A program made the translations under genes and the position numbers. DNA of 64,000 bases from positions 1,860,001 to 1,924,000 of the forward strand of contig NZ_JNLQ01000002.1 in NCBI RefSeq assembly GCF_000703165.1. Direction: 5' to 3'. Each line of letters begins with the position of its first letter. Positions within the stretch are counted from its first letter, which is position 1. This DNA comes from Butyrivibrio sp. AE3004. Lineage in GTDB: Bacteria > Bacillota > Clostridia > Lachnospirales > Lachnospiraceae. Under the pieces are notes generated by a model, which did not search any database, was not told where the DNA came from, and was given only the letters and a program-made list of their open reading frames with translations. Positions 1 to 9,228 of the stretch are shown one piece after another.

Positions 1-274
1 AATAAGCAAGAGCAGGCTCACATACCATAGCTGCTCTCATTTTGGTCATCTCACCCTCTCTTTTATCAGGGTACTCCTTGAATAAATAGTGGCTTGACAC
101 AAGTTCAAGCACTGCGTCTCCCAAAAACTCAAGTCTCTCATAATCGTTACGTTTATTAATTTTTTGCTCATTGGCAAAGGAGCTGTGGGTTAACGCCTGA
201 AGCAAAAGTCCTTTATTTTTAAAATGATATCCGATGTTTTCCTGTAATTCATTAAGTTCATTATCGCCTATCAT
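1..274 (-). CDS. rnc: Ribonuclease III, N-terminal part (runs off window)
   Basis: Double-strand-specific endoribonuclease that matures rRNA precursors and structured mRNAs. Only the first 91 codons are present; the gene continues past position 1. The protein begins [20 protein letters not shown] and contains the family signature [13 protein letters not shown], whose acidic residues bind the catalytic Mg2+. The start at 274 is preceded by GAGGTG at normal spacing. It lies 156 bp downstream of acpP on the same strand, the usual plsX-acpP-rnc order of Firmicutes, though a possible terminator sits between them. The identification is certain; the dsRNA-binding domain is outside the window. Confidence 0.95.
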   Translation of the reverse strand, partial: MIGDNELNELQENIGYHFKNKGLLLQALTHSSFANEQKINKRNDYERLEFLGDAVLELVSSHYLFKEYPDKREGEMTKMRAAMVCEPALAY

Positions 275-377
275 ATTTTTTCACCTCATCTAAAAACGAA
301 TATTTATCATGTGTTTACGATTGATATCGGTCTTTAAAGATAACTATATATAAACAACAAAGTGATATGATGCAAAG

Positions 378-415
378 CAAAAATGGTGAGCTCTGCTCCA
401 TATCACCCTTAAGTC
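378..415 (-). terminator. Possible terminator or attenuator between acpP and rnc
   Basis: On the minus strand GGTGA and TCACC flank an inner GGAGC/GCTC stem and are followed by ATTTTTG. The hairpin is imperfect, so it may only reduce read-through from acpP into rnc. Confidence 0.4.
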
Positions 416-430
416 GTAATTATTTACCTA

Positions 431-667
431 TCAGCCTTCGTTTCTGGCTTTTTTGAGAAGCTCTACTGCCTCACCTACTGTTGAAATTTTCTCAGCAAGC
501 TCTGCATCAATTTTTACGTCAAATTCATCCTCAATACCCATGATGATCTGAAATACATCAAGTGAGTCAGCACCGAGGTCATCTGTAAAAGTAGAGTCCA
601 TTGTAATCTCATTTACGTCGACATTTAATACGTTAGCAATAACTTCCTTAAGTTTTTCGAATTCCAT
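431..667 (-). CDS. acpP: Acyl carrier protein
   Basis: Carries growing acyl chains on a 4'-phosphopantetheine arm during type II fatty acid synthesis in the cytoplasm. The 78-residue acidic protein is standard length. It has the modification motif GADSLD, with the attachment serine at residue 35, inside a four-helix ACP sequence. The start is set by GGAGAACTT before the ATG. It lies 90 bp downstream of plsX in the rpmF-plsX-acpP-rnc cluster, so lipid precursor supply is co-transcribed with a ribosomal protein and an RNA-processing enzyme. Confidence 0.97.
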   Translation of the reverse strand: MEFEKLKEVIANVLNVDVNEITMDSTFTDDLGADSLDVFQIIMGIEDEFDVKIDAELAEKISTVGEAVELLKKARNEG

Positions 668-757
668 AAGTTCTCCATTCCTTTTATAACTGATTCACAA
701 AATACTGTTTGTGTTATAAAACTATAATACTATTTATAGTTCCTTTACAAGTACTTT

Positions 758-1768
758 TTATGATTCTGCGGTAATAGACTCTTTTATCTTCTCCGCAATG
801 TTCTGCTCGGTAAAAGTAACACACTGCAAAATACTGTTTTTAACTTCTACAGACTTTGCACTTCCGTGAGTCTTAACAACAAGTCCCGTTAGTCCAAGCA
901 TAGGTGCTCCACCGTACTGATCCATATCATATGCCTTTAGTACTTTTTTCAGAGTTGGTTTGATCAGAAGTCCACCGATTTTAGCTCTGAGATTACTCAT
1001 AAGTCCTTCTTTTACAACTTTGAGCAATGTTGTAGCCACTCCTTCATACATCTTAAGCACTACATTACCGGTAAAGGCTTCGCAAACTATTACATCAGCA
1101 ACACCCTGAGGAATATCTCTTGCTTCAACCGACCCTATAAAGTTAATATCAGGGCAGTTCTTTAAAAGAGGAAATGTTTCTTTGACCAGGGCATTTCCCT
1201 TTTCCTCCTCAGCACCGATATTCACAATACCGACTCTCGGATTTTTAACTCCGCAAAAGTTTTCCATATATACAGAGCCCATCTTCGCAAACTGAACAAG
1301 ATGAGATGGTCTGGCATCAACGTTGGCACCACAGTCTATAAGAAGCGATACCCCGTTACGAGTAGGAATAAGCGGTGCAAGGGGTGATCTCTCAACTCCC
1401 TTAATTCTGCCGATTATGACCTGTCCTCCTACAAGTGTAGCTCCGGTACTTCCCGCAGATACATATGCATCACACTCGCCATGTTTTACAAGAAACATAG
1501 CCTTAACTATAGAAGAATCCTTCTTGGTTCTGATAGCCATAACAGGAGGTTCTGCCATTTCAATTACTTCCTCGGCATTAACAACCTCTACCCTGTCTGA
1601 ATCATAGGTATATTTTGAAAGTTCATCTTTTACAATCTGTTCTTTGCCTACAAGAAAAATCTTAAGTCTGTCAGATTCCTGTAGTGCTTCAATTGCACCC
1701 TTTACAATCTCGTATGGTGCATTGTCTCCTCCCATTGCATCAACTGCAACTCTTACTAAATCCGCCAT
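758..1768 (-). CDS. plsX: Phosphate acyltransferase PlsX
   Basis: Converts acyl-ACP and phosphate to acyl-phosphate, the acyl donor for PlsY in membrane phospholipid synthesis. The N-terminus RVAVDAMGGDNAP is the PlsX hallmark, and later motifs such as ECDAYVSAGSTGA and CEAFTGNVVLK fit the family. I place the start at MADLVRVAVDAMGG (1768), giving 336 residues, because GGGGAGAAACA precedes it. The frame stays open 36 codons further upstream, but that stretch crosses the rpmF terminator hairpin and is not coding. Downstream of rpmF and upstream of acpP. Confidence 0.96.
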   Translation of the reverse strand: MADLVRVAVDAMGGDNAPYEIVKGAIEALQESDRLKIFLVGKEQIVKDELSKYTYDSDRVEVVNAEEVIEMAEPPVMAIRTKKDSSIVKAMFLVKHGECDAYVSAGSTGATLVGGQVIIGRIKGVERSPLAPLIPTRNGVSLLIDCGANVDARPSHLVQFAKMGSVYMENFCGVKNPRVGIVNIGAEEEKGNALVKETFPLLKNCPDINFIGSVEARDIPQGVADVIVCEAFTGNVVLKMYEGVATTLLKVVKEGLMSNLRAKIGGLLIKPTLKKVLKAYDMDQYGGAPMLGLTGLVVKTHGSAKSVEVKNSILQCVTFTEQNIAEKIKESITAES

Positions 1769-1814
1769 TGTTTCTCCCCAATCTATATGAATATATGAGA
1801 AAAGTTTACTAGAA

Positions 1815-1862
1815 AAAATAAGAAAAAGCAACAAACCCGAGATTCCAAAGAATCTCGGGTTT
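1815..1862 (-). terminator. Terminator hairpin between rpmF and plsX
   Basis: A perfect 13-bp inverted repeat (AAACCCGAGATTC at 1833-1845 with its complement at 1850-1862) is followed on the minus strand by a T-rich tract. It lies after the rpmF stop, so it probably limits read-through into plsX and lets rpmF be made in excess. Confidence 0.8.
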
Positions 1863-1883
1863 GATATGATTATCAAATGATTA

Positions 1884-2066
1884 TCAATCTTCGTTTGCTA
1901 CAACGCTCTTCTTGTTGTAGTAGCCACATTTCTTGCATACCTTGTGAGGCTGCATAAGTGCGCCACAGTGGCTGCACTTAACCAGTGTGGGAGCAGTCAT
2001 TTTCCAGTTTGCTCTTCTCTGGTCTCTGTGACCCTTAGAAGACTTATTCTTAGGGCAGATAGACAT
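1884..2066 (-). CDS. rpmF: 50S ribosomal protein L32 (zinc type)
   Basis: Large-subunit ribosomal protein of 60 residues. The sequence MSICPKNKSSKGHRDQRRA followed by CSHCG and CKKCG gives the two CxxC pairs of the zinc-binding L32 form. The start at 2066 has AAGGAGGTG directly upstream; the frame's earlier ATGs lack a site. A strong sigma-A promoter lies about 75 bp upstream and a terminator directly downstream. In many Firmicutes a yceD (DUF177) gene precedes rpmF; here ackA is the neighbour, with only 121 bp between and no yceD. Confidence 0.97.
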   Translation of the reverse strand: MSICPKNKSSKGHRDQRRANWKMTAPTLVKCSHCGALMQPHKVCKKCGYYNKKSVVANED

Positions 2067-2140
2067 TCGGTAACACCTCCTTACAGCGTTCATATCATGA
2101 ACCATAAATGGTCATTTGCATTTGTCAACACACTCTTGCT

Positions 2141-2169
2141 ATTATATGCATTTCCAAAGCAGTTGTCAA
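2141..2169 (-). promoter_or_regulatory. Consensus sigma-A promoter for rpmF
   Basis: On the minus strand a perfect TTGACA (2164-2169) and a perfect TATAAT (2141-2146) are separated by exactly 17 bp. Transcription should start near 2134 and read rpmF, then plsX-acpP-rnc. Confidence 0.88.
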
Positions 2170-2187
2170 TGTAATTTTATTATTTTC

Positions 2188-3381
2188 TTACTTGCAAAGT
2201 TCATTTGTGTCTCTGGCGATTGCAAGTTCTTCATTTGTAGGAACAACAAGTACCTTAACCGTAGAGTCTTCAGTTGAAACAACCTTCTCTTTTCCGTGAA
2301 CTTCATTTGCTTCCTTATCAAGCTTTATTCCAAGGAAGCCAAGTCTCTCACAGATAATATTTCTTACAAGGGGTCCGTTTTCACCTACACCGGCTGTAAA
2401 GCATACACAGTCAACTCCGTCCATTGCCGCAGCATATGCACCAATGTATTTGGAAACACGATAGCAGAAAGTATTAATAGCTCTGATACAGCCTTCATCA
2501 CCTGCATTATAGCCATCCTCAAGATCACGGAAATCTGAAGAAACATCTCCGGAAAGTCCATACACACCTGATTTCTTATTAAGTATATTCTCTGCTTCGG
2601 AAGCGTCACAATTTTCCTTCTTCATAATAAATTCAACAACTGAAGGATCGATATCTCCGCTTCTTGTTCCCATTATAAGACCTTCAAGAGGTGTAAGACC
2701 CATTGATGTATCTACGCATTTACCGTTCTTTACTGCAGAAACAGATGCTCCGTTTCCAAGATGACATACGATTGTTTTAAGCTCTGAATAATCCTTTCCA
2801 AGCATTTCGGCAGCTCTCTTACTTACATAAGAGTGGCTTGTTCCATGAAAACCGTATCTGCGGATCTTATACTTTTCATATAAAGAATAAGGTATTCCGT
2901 AAAGGTATGCTTCCTGCGGCATAGTCTGATGAAATGCGGTATCAAACACAGCAACCATAGGCACATTAGGCATTACCTTCTGACATGCTCTTATGCCGAT
3001 CAGGTTTGCGGGATTGTGAAGAGGAGCAAGATCCGAAACCTCTTCTATTGCCTTAATTACTTCTTCATCAATTACAACAGACTTTGTAAACTTCTCTCCG
3101 CCATGTACGATTCTGTGTCCGACTGCACCGATTTCCTCTAAAGAACCGATAACTCCGGAATCTGCATCTGTAAGTGCTTCGATAACAAGTTCAATTGCGC
3201 GATTGTGATCGGGTATTGCAGTATCCTTTGTAATCTTATCGCCATCACCGGGAGTAAAACTTATTCTACCGTCAATGCCTATTCTCTCACAAAGTCCCTT
3301 TCCAATTACCTTTTCCGTCTCTGAATCAATAAGCTGAAACTTAAGAGACGAGCTTCCGCAATTGATAACCAGTATTTTCAT
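2188..3381 (-). CDS. ackA: Acetate kinase
   Basis: Interconverts acetyl-phosphate plus ADP with acetate plus ATP, the last energy-yielding step of acetate fermentation in the cytoplasm. The 397-residue length is standard. The N-terminal [17 protein letters not shown] phosphate-binding motif and the [13 protein letters not shown] motif are diagnostic of the ASKHA-fold acetate kinase family. GGAGGTTTAAT precedes the ATG. No phosphotransacetylase gene is adjacent in this window. It lies upstream of rpmF and divergent from tmcAL, whose product consumes acetate. Confidence 0.97.
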   Translation of the reverse strand: MKILVINCGSSSLKFQLIDSETEKVIGKGLCERIGIDGRISFTPGDGDKITKDTAIPDHNRAIELVIEALTDADSGVIGSLEEIGAVGHRIVHGGEKFTKSVVIDEEVIKAIEEVSDLAPLHNPANLIGIRACQKVMPNVPMVAVFDTAFHQTMPQEAYLYGIPYSLYEKYKIRRYGFHGTSHSYVSKRAAEMLGKDYSELKTIVCHLGNGASVSAVKNGKCVDTSMGLTPLEGLIMGTRSGDIDPSVVEFIMKKENCDASEAENILNKKSGVYGLSGDVSSDFRDLEDGYNAGDEGCIRAINTFCYRVSKYIGAYAAAMDGVDCVCFTAGVGENGPLVRNIICERLGFLGIKLDKEANEVHGKEKVVSTEDSTVKVLVVPTNEELAIARDTNELCK

Positions 3382-3410
3382 TATTAAACCTCCATGATAA
3401 TATATTTTTT
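3375..3410 (+). promoter_or_regulatory. Candidate leaderless promoter of tmcAL
   Basis: TTTTCA (3375-3380), a 17-bp spacer and TAATAT (3398-3403, overlapping TATATT at 3401-3406) end 5-7 nt before the ATG at 3411. No Shine-Dalgarno lies in between, so the transcript should start at or next to the start codon. The -35 lies inside the ackA start region. Confidence 0.5.
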
Positions 3411-4664
3411 ATGAAGACTGTAGGAATCGTAGCTGAATTTAATCCCTTCCACTATGGACACGAATATCTGATCCGGACTCTGAAAGAACAGACCGGGTCC
3501 GATTATGCTGTCGTCATAATGAGCGGTGATTACACCCAGCGCGGCGCTCCTGCAATTTTCGATAAATATGCAAGAACTAAAATGGCGCTCCTTTGCGGAG
3601 CAGACCTCGTATTAGAGTTGCCTGTATATTATAGCACATCCAGCGCAGAATTTTTCGCCGGTGGTGCCATTTCAATCCTAAATAATTCAGGCTGTATTGA
3701 TTTCCTTGGCTTTGGCTCCGAATCCGGAAATGTTAAAGCTTTGGAAAACATCGCTTCTGTTCTTCTGGACGAACCGGAGGAATATTCTTTTCTTTTAAAA
3801 GAAAATTTAAAATCCGGAAAAAATTATGCAGCAGCAAGGTCTTGTGCCCTATCCTCATATTTAGGAAGCGATATATCGGTCATTTCAAACGCTAACGATA
3901 TATTGGGTACAGAATATATAAAAGCACTCAAATTACAAAAAAGCAGTATTGTTCCCTTTTGTATAAAAAGAAAAGGTTCATCCTATGATGATGTCAGCCT
4001 TTCGGATACCCCCGATATTTATTCTTCCGCAAAAGCAATCAGATTTCTTATTGAGTCTGAAGGCTTTAGCTTCAATGACCCTAATGCTTTAACTTCTTAT
4101 ATACCTAAGTCCGCAGTGGATGTTTTAAAAGAAACTATCCAAAACTCCGGTCATTTTGCAATGCATATTGATGATTTTTCTGATTTTATGCACTTTAAGC
4201 TTTTGTCCGAAAAGAATAACGGTTTTGATAAATACCTTGATGTATCTTCTGATCTGTCAGATAAAATCACATCTCATATAGCCGGTTTTTCATGCATTAC
4301 CGATTTTACGGCAGCACTTAAGTCAAAGGATATTACCTATACAAGGATCAGCCGTGCCCTCCTGCACATTCTTCTCGGAATGACAAAGGAGAGCTTTTCA
4401 AACTATGTCAAAGACAAAGAACGTCCCTGTTCATACATAAGAATTCTCGGCCTAAACAAAAATGCATCTCCTCTTCTCAAAAAACTACAGGAATGCTCAA
4501 GCATCCCTGTAATTTCAAAGCTGTCAGACGCATATAAAGCACTTCCCGAAAGGGAGTATATGCTTTTAAAAGAAACGGTTGCTGCTTCAAATATATATGA
4601 TCTTGTAAGCGGTAAATCTAAAATAAATGAGTTTGCAAAGGCTGTCATCACAGTAAATCGTTGA
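3411..4664 (+). CDS. tmcAL: tRNA(Met) cytidine acetate ligase
   Basis: Family enzyme that uses acetate and ATP to make N4-acetylcytidine at the wobble position of elongator tRNA-Met (known for Bacillus TmcAL, formerly YlbM). The 417-residue protein starts MKTVGIVAEFNPFHYGHEYL, with a nucleotidyltransferase HIGH-like FHYGH motif, then VIMSGDYTQRGAPAIFDK and LELPVYYSTSSAEFFAGGA, all typical. It is divergent from ackA; the shared acetate link is suggestive but not proof of a functional tie. It has no visible Shine-Dalgarno, and a -10-like sequence sits just upstream of the ATG, so a leaderless mRNA is likely. Its stop is 6 bp from the convergent GGDEF-EAL gene. Confidence 0.92.
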   Translation: MKTVGIVAEFNPFHYGHEYLIRTLKEQTGSDYAVVIMSGDYTQRGAPAIFDKYARTKMALLCGADLVLELPVYYSTSSAEFFAGGAISILNNSGCIDFLGFGSESGNVKALENIASVLLDEPEEYSFLLKENLKSGKNYAAARSCALSSYLGSDISVISNANDILGTEYIKALKLQKSSIVPFCIKRKGSSYDDVSLSDTPDIYSSAKAIRFLIESEGFSFNDPNALTSYIPKSAVDVLKETIQNSGHFAMHIDDFSDFMHFKLLSEKNNGFDKYLDVSSDLSDKITSHIAGFSCITDFTAALKSKDITYTRISRALLHILLGMTKESFSNYVKDKERPCSYIRILGLNKNASPLLKKLQECSSIPVISKLSDAYKALPEREYMLLKETVAASNIYDLVSGKSKINEFAKAVITVNR

Positions 4665-4670
4665 GTGATA

Positions 4671-6587
4671 TTACCCGGCTGTAACCTGGTCGGGGAATAT
4701 CTCGGATGGCATTGGCTTTGCAAAGTAGAAGCCCTGTATCATCTCACATCTCAGTTTTCTTATATAATCATACTGCTCCTGAGTTTCAACTCCCTCCACA
4801 ACTATCTTAAGTCCCAGTCTCTTTGCCATATCAACAACAGATTCAAGAACAATCATTCCCTTTTCACTGTTCTCAATATTTCTAAGGAAATACATATCAA
4901 TCTTCACAACATCCACAGGCATGTCTTTAAACATATTGAGGTTGGAATATCCGCTTCCAAAATCATCCATCATAATAACAAAGCCATGTTCACGAAGCTT
5001 TGACAGCATCTTGATAATATTCTCCATATTATCATTAAAGGCACTTTCAGTTAATTCGATTTTTATCAGCTTATGATCAAGCTGATATTTATCCACTATT
5101 GCCACAATTTCTTCGACTATTCCGTGATGATCAACATCAACTCTTGAAAAATTAACCGACACGGGCACTACTGCCATCCCCTGATTCATCCATTCACGAA
5201 GCATTCTGCACACTTCTTCAAGAACGTAAAGATCAAGTTCCGTGATAAATCCGTTTTTCTCCAATATAGGTATGAAATCAGAGGGATTGATCATCTGATT
5301 CTTAGAATCGATCCATCTGACGAGTGCTTCTGCACTTATTCTCTCCCTTGTCATGGTATCGCACACCGGCTGCAGATATACCTTGAATTCTCTGTCAAGT
5401 ATTGCACCTCTGACTCTCTGCTCGACCGATTTTCTGTGCTCGTCTTCTTTGCGTATATCCGAATCGTAAAAAGCAACATTCGTCTTGAAATTACCCGATA
5501 CCCATTTTAATGCATACCCCGCATGATCGAGCATTTTGTCTATATCGGTATCACCCTTTTCAAGTCTGTACACTCCGGCATAAAACGAAACTGCATAATC
5601 AAGTCCGGTAAGAGGGTTCCTTATGGATTCCGACAAATCAGAAGATGCCAAAGTACTGATTGAAAGCTCTTCATCTGTAAGAACCGCAAATGTATCTCCC
5701 CCTATTCTACCGCATACAGCTCTATGTTCTGCGTTATCAACACACCTTTGAATGCCATCCGCAAGTATAGTCAATACCCTGTCACCATTCTCCATTCCGG
5801 TGCGTTCATTAAGCTCCTGCATATGATACACCTGGATTTTTATCATGGAATAGCCATCCATATTCTGCTTATTCATAAGTTCATCGCAGGAACGAACAAA
5901 ACCTGTTCTGTTATTGAGACCTGTAAGTTCATCTACCGTAACATCAACAAAGCAGAATACAACGATGGTCATGGCAACCGCCAGTGCTATAACCAGTCCA
6001 GTTATGGATTCTTCGGGTAAAAAGGCCTGATAAACAAGAGAAAAAATCGTGATAAAAAATACTGTGATAAGAAGTCTTTTTCTGACATGCCCAAGATATC
6101 TCGAATGCCTTACGGCACAAATACCAACAAGGCACGCACAAAGAAGATAATAAGCAAAGGTGATCCAAATAGCAGTACCATGTGTATATTCCATGGTATT
6201 CCTATCGAGGAAAAAGAAAAAATGAAAAATTACATTTCCGAATGTTGCAAGAAATATCATGGCTATAAGACTGACATTCATAAAAATCATGTCAGCTCTT
6301 TCGCCACAAAGTTCATAAAAATACCTTGTTGCACTATAAGGAATCAGGTATAAAACGCAAAAATACCCTACAAGTAAAAAATATGTAACGTAATATGTTC
6401 CGGGCTTTGCCATCTTTAGCAGAATTATTGTCGTAGAATCAAGTATATTATATGCAATGGAGCAGCAAATAAGAAGCTTCAGACTAAATCCAAAGTTCTT
6501 CATAAGCTTGGGACGAATCCAGGCACATATTAAGCTTGTCAATATTACCATTATTCCGGCAACATCAAACTGATATGAAAACTGCAT
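4671..6587 (-). CDS. Membrane GGDEF-EAL protein, probable c-di-GMP phosphodiesterase
   Basis: About seven N-terminal membrane segments (to roughly residue 215) precede a GGDEF-like domain and a C-terminal EAL domain. The GGDEF active site is degenerate (RIGGDTF instead of GGDEF), so cyclase activity is unlikely. The EAL domain keeps AEALVRW, the catalytic-type ELTES, DDFGSGYSNL, VKID and VVEGVET, so c-di-GMP hydrolysis is likely. I place the start at MQFSYQF (6587; 638 residues), which follows GAGGAATAAT; the frame is open 22 codons further upstream without a ribosome site. It is convergent with tmcAL and no terminator is evident between them. Confidence 0.88.
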   Translation of the reverse strand: MQFSYQFDVAGIMVILTSLICAWIRPKLMKNFGFSLKLLICCSIAYNILDSTTIILLKMAKPGTYYVTYFLLVGYFCVLYLIPYSATRYFYELCGERADMIFMNVSLIAMIFLATFGNVIFHFFFFLDRNTMEYTHGTAIWITFAYYLLCACLVGICAVRHSRYLGHVRKRLLITVFFITIFSLVYQAFLPEESITGLVIALAVAMTIVVFCFVDVTVDELTGLNNRTGFVRSCDELMNKQNMDGYSMIKIQVYHMQELNERTGMENGDRVLTILADGIQRCVDNAEHRAVCGRIGGDTFAVLTDEELSISTLASSDLSESIRNPLTGLDYAVSFYAGVYRLEKGDTDIDKMLDHAGYALKWVSGNFKTNVAFYDSDIRKEDEHRKSVEQRVRGAILDREFKVYLQPVCDTMTRERISAEALVRWIDSKNQMINPSDFIPILEKNGFITELDLYVLEEVCRMLREWMNQGMAVVPVSVNFSRVDVDHHGIVEEIVAIVDKYQLDHKLIKIELTESAFNDNMENIIKMLSKLREHGFVIMMDDFGSGYSNLNMFKDMPVDVVKIDMYFLRNIENSEKGMIVLESVVDMAKRLGLKIVVEGVETQEQYDYIRKLRCEMIQGFYFAKPMPSEIFPDQVTAG

Positions 6588-6868
6588 ATTATTCCTCATC
6601 AAAAAAAGGATTTTGCTTACTCTCAAATAAAAAGGAGAAAAGCTGACGCACACAAAAAGCGCATCATCTCTCCTCCCAAATATAATTCTAATATATTATT
6701 TTACATGCTTTATTTCAAGATGTTTTTGCCCCATTTAGCTTATTTTATAGAAATTGAAATATATTTACCAAACTTTAATAAATAACTATCAAAAATACGT
6801 TTATAATTAAATTAGCTTTATTCATATGAAGTTCAAAATATTCTATTTTTCATTCTGTAAGGAGAGAC

Positions 6869-8980
6869 ATGGGGCTTATAACTCTTAATCCAAATCAGAT
6901 TCTTCATAAAGCCGGTGATAAGGTAGAAACTCTTGAAATTATCGTAAAAGGATCTGTTTCTATCAGCATAGACGGAAAGTTTGTACCGGTAGGTATAGGT
7001 ACTCTTTTGGGATGCGCCGAAAAGCCCGGGGAAAATTACGCTTATACTTACACAGCAAATGAGGAAACCTCCGTCTATTCATACTCATTCACTTCAGTCG
7101 ATGATATATATAAAATTGTAAATTCCAATCCAAAAATATCTCCTATACTTGCATCTGCTACCGTAAAAAACGTAGTCCTGGGATTAGATAAGTATTACGA
7201 AGATTATGATGATATTTTAGCTGATTTTAAGCGTTTGGATACTGAAAAAGACGAATATCCCATGCTGGCAGTATCAGTCGGTGCAGAGGTTGAGGATTTT
7301 CCCGAGCTTGAAGACATTGAGCCCCCGGTAAAACCTTATGCCCTTTCGGAGTGGCAGGAAAAATTCTATCGTTCCATGTATGCCAATGAGGAAATAATGA
7401 AAAAAGGCTGCTATATACGCTCATGCGATATTGCAAACGGTATCATTATGCACGGCATTGAAGCACTTGCTTTTATTGGTGCCTGCAGACAGCAACTTTC
7501 GGAATGCAAAAAAGAGTATACCGGCACGATTTCAAAATTCCGTTCAACTATCGGACTTTTAAAAGCGAAATCCGACGAAATGAAACGAAATGGTTCTGAA
7601 GGTGCCATTACCGAGATAGATATACACAATGCACTCAACACTATTATTCAATATGCTGATGCCGATGAAACAGCTTCGGAAAACTTTCGCAGCATAATAA
7701 CTCAATTCAAAAATACGCCTACCAGGTATGACACTTCAGACGAAAGCAGAGCGCTCAGGAGAAGCGTTGCCAAAGATTTTTATACAATCTACACCTCTGC
7801 CTTTTTAAGGAGCATTTCCGACACTCAGGTTCCGTCAGAGGTTATGATGTTCTTAATGTTCGGTTTTGTGGACGAAGAGCTTGCGGGGCTCGAAAACACA
7901 AGGCAGCTTTATGCCCTTATGAAAACATATAAACCCGATCCAAACGGCTATGTTATTACTATCTATGAATGGCTGATAAAAATTTACCAAATGGAGCTTG
8001 AGCCTTCGAGAAATGAGTTTGATGAAGATTACTTTACCGCTCTCCGCACACTGAAAACCAATGGTGATATCACCGAAGAAGAAATGGAGCAGATGAAAAA
8101 CAGCCCAATTGACAGGCTGACCTTTGAAATCAGAAATCTTTTGGTATTGGGCAACAGAATGACATTCGGAAGACCTTCCATGTTTGTTCCGGTATTTGAC
8201 TCGGAAAATGTCGTAAGACCTCTTGATACAGCTTATGTTACTGCACAGAAAATCAATGATTTTTATACTTATATACGTTCAATCGACTACACAATTTTTT
8301 GCAGGCAGTCGGTATTCTCAAATCCTGAAATCGGTATAACTCAGGCATTTATTGATGTTGACATCACACCATACATGATTCTTATGCCAAATATGGGAAG
8401 CCGTGCTTCTTTATGGCAGGAAATAGAAGGAAAAAAAAGAAACACCCCCGCCAGATTTATTATCTCAATTTTTAACACAGAAACTCTGGAAGATGTTATG
8501 ATACGTCTATGCGGCGAATTCCGATGGGAAATGTGCAAGACCGTACAGGGTGTTCACTGGAATGATGTAACGGATCCTTCACTTACCTCAATGTATTGCG
8601 ATTATCTTCAGTTCTATAAAAAGAACCACACACTCTCCTCCGAAATGAAGGAAAAACTCAGGACTGATCTTAAAAGATACAGCAATAATTATAAAAATGT
8701 TTTTGTTGGCGACTATACCAATTATATTAAATTTGAAGCTGGCGCTTCTCCCCGCCTTAATAAGGTTGCAAGAGAAATACTGTTTACATTTTGCGCCTTT
8801 TCAAAAGAATATCGCGATAAGCTTGCTGATAATCCCCAATACGGGGAGCTTATAAAGAAGCATACAGCGCACAAAAACAGCCTGCTGCGACCTATTTCAA
8901 ACACCATCCGCAAGGTTCAGAATGAAGGTTTTGAGGTTCCTCAGGAATTAAAAGATCAATATGCTTTTCTTCAAAAATGA
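6869..8980 (+). CDS. Large cytoplasmic protein with N-terminal cyclic-nucleotide-binding-like domain
   Basis: I do not recognise the full-length family. The first 110 residues (ITLNPNQILHKAGDKVETLE, IIVKGSVSISIDG, VGIGTLLGCAE) have the jelly-roll pattern of a cNMP-binding (CRP-like) domain. The remaining roughly 590 residues are mostly helical, with no signal peptide, membrane segment or DNA-binding helix that I can identify. The start follows AAGGAGAGAC. It is followed after 25 bp by a small Cys-rich gene and then a strong terminator, so the two are probably one unit. A ligand-gated scaffold or signalling protein is possible, but that is inference only. Confidence 0.7.
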   Translation: MGLITLNPNQILHKAGDKVETLEIIVKGSVSISIDGKFVPVGIGTLLGCAEKPGENYAYTYTANEETSVYSYSFTSVDDIYKIVNSNPKISPILASATVKNVVLGLDKYYEDYDDILADFKRLDTEKDEYPMLAVSVGAEVEDFPELEDIEPPVKPYALSEWQEKFYRSMYANEEIMKKGCYIRSCDIANGIIMHGIEALAFIGACRQQLSECKKEYTGTISKFRSTIGLLKAKSDEMKRNGSEGAITEIDIHNALNTIIQYADADETASENFRSIITQFKNTPTRYDTSDESRALRRSVAKDFYTIYTSAFLRSISDTQVPSEVMMFLMFGFVDEELAGLENTRQLYALMKTYKPDPNGYVITIYEWLIKIYQMELEPSRNEFDEDYFTALRTLKTNGDITEEEMEQMKNSPIDRLTFEIRNLLVLGNRMTFGRPSMFVPVFDSENVVRPLDTAYVTAQKINDFYTYIRSIDYTIFCRQSVFSNPEIGITQAFIDVDITPYMILMPNMGSRASLWQEIEGKKRNTPARFIISIFNTETLEDVMIRLCGEFRWEMCKTVQGVHWNDVTDPSLTSMYCDYLQFYKKNHTLSSEMKEKLRTDLKRYSNNYKNVFVGDYTNYIKFEAGASPRLNKVAREILFTFCAFSKEYRDKLADNPQYGELIKKHTAHKNSLLRPISNTIRKVQNEGFEVPQELKDQYAFLQK

Positions 8981-9005
8981 TTATTATGAAAGGATCTGAT
9001 TTTAT

Positions 9006-9182
9006 ATGCAATTGCACTGTGATGACTGTACTTACTATGAGTACGATGAAGATGATGAAGCCTACTACTGTGGCGTTGATATGGATGAAGACGACTACGC
9101 AAGACTTATGGGTTCTTCAAAATCCGAATGTCCATACTACCGAAACAACAATGAATACGAAGTTGTTAAACATCAGATGTAA
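9006..9182 (+). CDS. Small acidic four-cysteine protein (DUF6472-like)
   Basis: A 58-residue protein begins MQLHCDDCTYYEYDEDDEAY and ends VVKHQM. Four cysteines (C5, C8, C22, C42) in a CxxC..C..C layout suggest a metal site, and many Asp/Glu/Tyr residues make it very acidic. It resembles short DUF6472-type proteins of Lachnospiraceae from memory; function unknown. An AAAGGA site lies upstream, and a textbook terminator begins at its stop codon, which argues that it is a real gene transcribed with the preceding large protein. A longer overlapping frame here lacks such support. Confidence 0.75.
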   Translation: MQLHCDDCTYYEYDEDDEAYYCGVDMDEDDYARLMGSSKSECPYYRNNNEYEVVKHQM

Positions 9183-9217
9183 AAGACGGTCCGGAAATCC
9201 GGACCGTCTTTTTTTAT
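9181..9217 (+). terminator. Rho-independent terminator
   Basis: GACGGTCCGG (9185-9194), loop AAAT, CCGGACCGTC (9199-9208), then nine Ts. It ends the plus-strand pair 6869-9182; the shorter A-run on its other side could weakly serve mscL too. Confidence 0.93.
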
Positions 9218-9228
9218 TTATTACTTTT

